A stretch of DNA of 9,307 nucleotides from positions 1 to 9,307 of the forward strand of contig CAYHHK010000142.1 of NCBI GenBank assembly GCA_964356415.1, given 5' to 3'. The translations under genes were made by a program, and so were the position numbers. Origin of the DNA: JAPLDB01 sp964356415 (GTDB taxonomy: Bacteria > Bacteroidota > Bacteroidia > AKYH767-A > 2013-40CM-41-45). Below, one piece after another: positions 6,446-9,307 of this stretch; the stretch's first letter is position 1; each line of letters starts with the position of its first letter. The notes below the pieces were generated by a model. It ran no database searches. It saw only the letters and a list, made by a program, of their open reading frames with translations, and was not told the DNA's origin.

Positions 6446-7939
6446 ATGGAAAAAATCTGCATCGCGCTTTTACTTTCTTTATCTGTTCATTTTGTCAATG
6501 GTCAGGACCCGGGTGATTCAATTTTTAATTCGCCGCAAATACATACCGTAAAACTCTATTTCAATCAACCTTCCTGGTGGGATTCACTTGTGGCCTATTA
6601 TCCTCTCGATAAAAAAATGCTGGCAAGTATGGAGGTTGACGGGTTGTGGTTTGATTCAGTCGGGGCTCAGTTCAAAGGAAATTCATCATACAATAACAAC
6701 AGTATGAAAAAGCCTTTTAAAATTGACATGAATGAATTTGTGAGCGGGCAGGAAATCGACGGCATGGACAAATTTAATCTTAACAATGGATTTAAAGATC
6801 CTACTTTTATCAGGGAAAAACTGACGCTGGATTTTTGCAGAAGGCATGGTTTGCCTGCACCCCGGTGCACTTATGCAAATCTATACCTGAATGATTCACT
6901 GTGGGGTTTATATACTTTTATAGAACAGGTCGACAAGACATTTCTTCAGACGCAATTTAATGACAATGACGGTAATTTGTTTAAAGGAGATCCTATGGGA
7001 AGCTTACAATGGTATGGAAATGCAGACTCAAGCTATTACCACCGGTATGAACTGAAGACAAATGACTCCCTTAATGACTGGAGCGACCTCGTTCAGCTTA
7101 TTGACAAGATCAACAATACACCACCTCAGTATTTTTTTGACTCGCTGGAAACGGTGATGAATACCACTTCCTACCTGAAGTATTGGGCCATGAATATTCT
7201 CTTTTCTAATCTCGATTCCTACAATGGATCCGGACATAATTTCTATCTCTATCACAACCTCGGCACAAATAAATTTTCGATAATTGCATGGGACGTTAAT
7301 GAAGCATTTGGGTGCTTCAATCAGGGTATGAGCATTTCACAACTTGAAAATCTCAGCATCAGTTATCAGCCCAATGGAAGGCCTCTTGTACAGAAAATGC
7401 TTTCCGATGTAAGCTACTTCAATCAATACAAGCTGACCCTCTGTGATTATATTCTTCAGGATTTTAATTCAGCCTATCTTGATCCGATCATTGATTCACT
7501 GGCTGATGTTTTAAGAACAAGTGTTTATACTGATACAAAGAAATTCTACAGTAATCAGCAGTTTGAAGACAACCGCACTTTGGACATAGGAAATACTCCG
7601 GGATTGAAACCATTTATCGCAAACAGGGTTGCAAGTATTTCGTCACAGCTTGCTTCTTTGTGTTTTACGAATGCAAATGAATTGACGCAGGCAGATGGCA
7701 TTTCCGTTTTTCCAAACCCGGCACAACATCAGTTGACTGTAAGCAGCGGGCGACTAAAAATAAATTCCCTCTCCATTTATAATTTTCTGGGAGAAAAAAT
7801 AGCTGATTACTCAGACAAAATAATTTCAGGAATGGATCCGACACTGCTTGATGTCTCAATGCTTGACAACGGATTATACTTCTATTCAGTTAAAGCATCA
7901 AATCAGCGATTCAACGGGAAGTTCATTGTTGCTCATTGA
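6446..7939 (+). CDS. CotH kinase family protein with T9SS type A sorting domain
   Basis: This is a 497-residue secreted CotH-family protein. CotH enzymes are atypical kinase-fold proteins; in Bacillus, CotH phosphorylates spore-coat proteins on serine. The substrate in Bacteroidota is unknown. Residues 1-19 form a signal peptide (VNG before Q20). Family signatures in order are QFKGNSSY (75-82), KKPFKIDMNEF (88-98), FIREKLTLDF (121-130), LYLNDSLWGLYTFIEQVDK (146-164), GNLFKG (176-181), SNLDSYNGSGHNFYLYH (254-270) and the metal-site segment IIAWDVNEAFG (279-289). In that segment the site reads D-V-N rather than D-x-D, a variant I recall as common in Bacteroidota. Residues 418-497 are a type A T9SS sorting domain (VFPNPAQHQL, IYNFLGEKI, NGLYFY, GKFIVAH). 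The upstream unknown cargo is a plausible but unproven partner or substrate. Confidence 0.9.
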   Translation: MEKICIALLLSLSVHFVNGQDPGDSIFNSPQIHTVKLYFNQPSWWDSLVAYYPLDKKMLASMEVDGLWFDSVGAQFKGNSSYNNNSMKKPFKIDMNEFVSGQEIDGMDKFNLNNGFKDPTFIREKLTLDFCRRHGLPAPRCTYANLYLNDSLWGLYTFIEQVDKTFLQTQFNDNDGNLFKGDPMGSLQWYGNADSSYYHRYELKTNDSLNDWSDLVQLIDKINNTPPQYFFDSLETVMNTTSYLKYWAMNILFSNLDSYNGSGHNFYLYHNLGTNKFSIIAWDVNEAFGCFNQGMSISQLENLSISYQPNGRPLVQKMLSDVSYFNQYKLTLCDYILQDFNSAYLDPIIDSLADVLRTSVYTDTKKFYSNQQFEDNRTLDIGNTPGLKPFIANRVASISSQLASLCFTNANELTQADGISVFPNPAQHQLTVSSGRLKINSLSIYNFLGEKIADYSDKIISGMDPTLLDVSMLDNGLYFYSVKASNQRFNGKFIVAH

Positions 7940-7953
7940 TATCTTTATCTTTG
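7926..7953 (+). promoter_or_regulatory. Candidate promoter P1 for the small secreted protein / hydrolase pair
   Basis: TTG (7926-7928), a 17-nt spacer and TATCTTTG (7946-7953) match the Bacteroidota consensus. The -33 part lies inside the last codons of the CotH gene. A start near 7960 gives a leader of about 33 nt to the ATG at 7993. Confidence 0.6.
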
Positions 7954-7955
7954 CT

Positions 7956-7988
7956 TTTGGGCTTAAACGATTAATTTCCGTATTTTTG
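7956..7988 (+). promoter_or_regulatory. Candidate promoter P2, nearly leaderless
   Basis: TTTG (7956-7959), a 21-nt spacer and TATTTTTG (7981-7988) also match the consensus well. The -7 box ends only 4 nt before the ATG at 7993, so any transcript would be leaderless or miss the start codon. It may be chance in T-rich DNA, or serve only the downstream hydrolase gene. Confidence 0.3.
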
Positions 7989-7992
7989 GATT

Positions 7993-8298
7993 ATGATCCG
8001 GTGGATTTTTATTGCAGTATTTCTTTTTTATTCAAACGCACTGTTTAGTCAGGATGTCAAACCTGTTCAGCGAACTGATTACCAGATTTTTCTTAAGCAG
8101 CCTGCCAAAGAGATCAAACTACTTCTGTATGAAAAGAGTTTTCTACCGATCCAGGGAAAGCTTAGTGAAGACAGGAAATCAATCATCATGAAAGACTATG
8201 AAACCGGAAGCAAGGTTCATGTCAAAGTGTTGTATGAAGATGGGTCCGAAGAAGAATTTACAAAGAGTCCTTGTTTTATTGACCCTGTAATAAGCTGA
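7993..8298 (+). CDS. Small secreted hypothetical protein
   Basis: This 101-residue protein has a clear signal peptide (residues 1-19, RWIFIAVFLFYSNALFS before Q20). The short mature domain of about 80 residues is predicted by eye to be beta-rich (EIKLLLYEKSF, SKVHVKVLYEDGS) and has one cysteine (C94). No known family was recognised. The stop codon is 4 nt upstream of the TTG start of the YdjM-type hydrolase, so the two are very likely translationally coupled and share a transcript. The ATG at 7993 is the only start that preserves the signal peptide. Confidence 0.8.
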   Translation: MIRWIFIAVFLFYSNALFSQDVKPVQRTDYQIFLKQPAKEIKLLLYEKSFLPIQGKLSEDRKSIIMKDYETGSKVHVKVLYEDGSEEEFTKSPCFIDPVIS

Positions 8299-8302
8299 AA
8301 CA

Positions 8303-9307
8303 TTGGATTCTATCACGCACATTGCCATAGGTATTTGTACAGGAGAACTTATTGCCGGAAAAAAAATCGGCAAGAAAGCAATGCTGTGGGGAGCTGTAGC
8401 CAACAGCATACCGGATGTAGATGTCATTACAGCTTTATGGATGAATCCGGCCGATGCGCTTCTTGCACACAGAGGTTTTACCCACTCTTTTCTTTTTCAA
8501 ATTCTGTTACTTCCTATTGCTGCTTATGTATTGAAACGCTTGTACAGCAAAGAAGATTTTTCATTCAAAAACTGGATGGTACTTATTGGCAGTGGATTCT
8601 TCCTGCATATTTTTATGGATGCACTTACATCCTATGGCACCGGTTGGTTTGAACCCTTTAACCATTACCGCGTTTCATTCAATACCCTTTTTATCCTTGA
8701 TCCGATATTCTCTATTTTCTTTTGGATTGGCGCGATTGTATTGTTGGTGCAGAAAGCAAAAAATCCATCCAGAAGAAGGATGGCATTCATCGCCACTACG
8801 TTAAGTTCCTGTTATCTTTTATTTACCATGATCAATAAAGTGCGGGTAAATGAAGTGATTGAAAAGACATTGACGAGAGATAAAATCTCCAATGAAAATT
8901 ATTTCTCCACTCCTACTCCGCTCAATAATTTTCTATGGTACATTGTAGCAAGCGACACCAATGGATTTCATATCGGCTACTATTCTATCTTTGATAACTC
9001 TGACAGCATTCAGTACACGACTATCATCCGCAACCAGCATCTTTCTGATTCCATATCAGGAAACGAAGACGTTCAAAAACTGGAGCGTTTTTCACAGGGG
9101 TATTACATGCTTGAAAAAGACAGCAATGCGCTGGTGTTTAGCGATATGCGCATGGGACAGATCGGCGGGTGGTCGAACCCGGAAGCGCCTTTTGTTTTCA
9201 AATATTATTTAAGTGACGCAAAAGACAATTCGCTTATGATACAGAAAGGAAGGATGCAGGCGATGGAAGATGGCGCAATGGGGAAATTATGGGAGAGGAT
9301 AAAAGGA
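8303..9307 (+). CDS. YdjM/DUF457-type membrane-bound metal-dependent hydrolase (3' end cut by window)
   Basis: Reading from a TTG at 8303 gives 335 codons open to the window edge. The N-terminus DSITHIAIG (2-10) is the family signature (usually MDSLTH), so the TTG is chosen over the first in-frame ATG (8381), which would remove it. Probable metal ligands are H6, D38 and D40 (SIPDVDVI), H56 and H61 (HRGFTH), and H102 with D106 (HIFMDALTSYG). Hydrophobic segments near 62-77, 91-108, 128-150 and 160-177 indicate an inner-membrane protein. The part after about residue 190 is soluble. The family is named as a metal-dependent hydrolase from sequence; its substrate is unknown. The open frame ends in LWERIKG, probably only a few residues short of the natural end. 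It is translationally linked to the small secreted protein 4 nt upstream. Confidence 0.88.
   Translation, partial: MDSITHIAIGICTGELIAGKKIGKKAMLWGAVANSIPDVDVITALWMNPADALLAHRGFTHSFLFQILLLPIAAYVLKRLYSKEDFSFKNWMVLIGSGFFLHIFMDALTSYGTGWFEPFNHYRVSFNTLFILDPIFSIFFWIGAIVLLVQKAKNPSRRRMAFIATTLSSCYLLFTMINKVRVNEVIEKTLTRDKISNENYFSTPTPLNNFLWYIVASDTNGFHIGYYSIFDNSDSIQYTTIIRNQHLSDSISGNEDVQKLERFSQGYYMLEKDSNALVFSDMRMGQIGGWSNPEAPFVFKYYLSDAKDNSLMIQKGRMQAMEDGAMGKLWERIKG

Noticed and set aside
8335..9212. Several shorter open frames on the + strand overlapping the hydrolase
   Set aside because: They are in other frames of the YdjM-type coding sequence and give low-complexity, cysteine-rich peptides with no domain. 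The frame from 8303 carries all family motifs.
1..9307. CRISPR array, toxin-antitoxin, phage or antiphage system, insertion sequence
   Set aside because: No regular repeat-spacer pattern, no paired small toxin/antitoxin frames, no transposase, integrase or phage structural gene, and no terminal inverted repeats were seen. The only nuclease is the lone GIY-YIG gene.

Overview
The window looks like a chromosomal stretch of a member of the Bacteroidota, probably an environmental lineage; no genus can be named from the sequence. The evidence is four secreted proteins ending in type IX secretion (T9SS) sorting domains, promoters of the TTTG...TAnnTTTG type, no clear Shine-Dalgarno sites, an AT-rich base composition, and a tRNA-Asp 3' end of the form I recall from this phylum.

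Left edge (1-440, + strand): the last 21 nt of a tRNA, most likely tRNA-Asp, are followed at once by a small GIY-YIG nuclease gene whose ATG lies in the loop of the hairpin terminating the tRNA. Behind this gene is a degenerate second piece of what appears to be tRNA-Asp, with anticodon loop, T-loop and acceptor-end similarity, invaded or reshaped by two short perfect palindromes. A 17-bp perfect bidirectional terminator closes the region.

Minus-strand block (441-4249), read right to left: a small lipoprotein, then two tandem paralogous secreted proteins of exactly 507 residues each. These align without a gap at about 49% identity by hand count, share a six-cysteine cluster and an FRD...GFYY helical region, and end in T9SS-type sorting domains. 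Their function is unknown.

Plus-strand block (4568-9307): a LolA-like periplasmic carrier with a textbook Bacteroidota promoter; an unknown T9SS cargo protein; a CotH-kinase-family T9SS cargo protein; a small secreted hypothetical protein; and, 4 nt later, a TTG-started YdjM/DUF457-type membrane metal-dependent hydrolase that runs off the window end. The two T9SS genes at 5337 and 6446 are probably one transcript, and so are the last two genes.

No defence system, secondary-metabolite cluster, CRISPR array or intact insertion sequence is visible. The observations most worth a second look are the tRNA / GIY-YIG / broken-tRNA arrangement at the left edge and the gapless 507-residue paralogue pair. 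The rest reads as ordinary cell-envelope and secretion content for this phylum.
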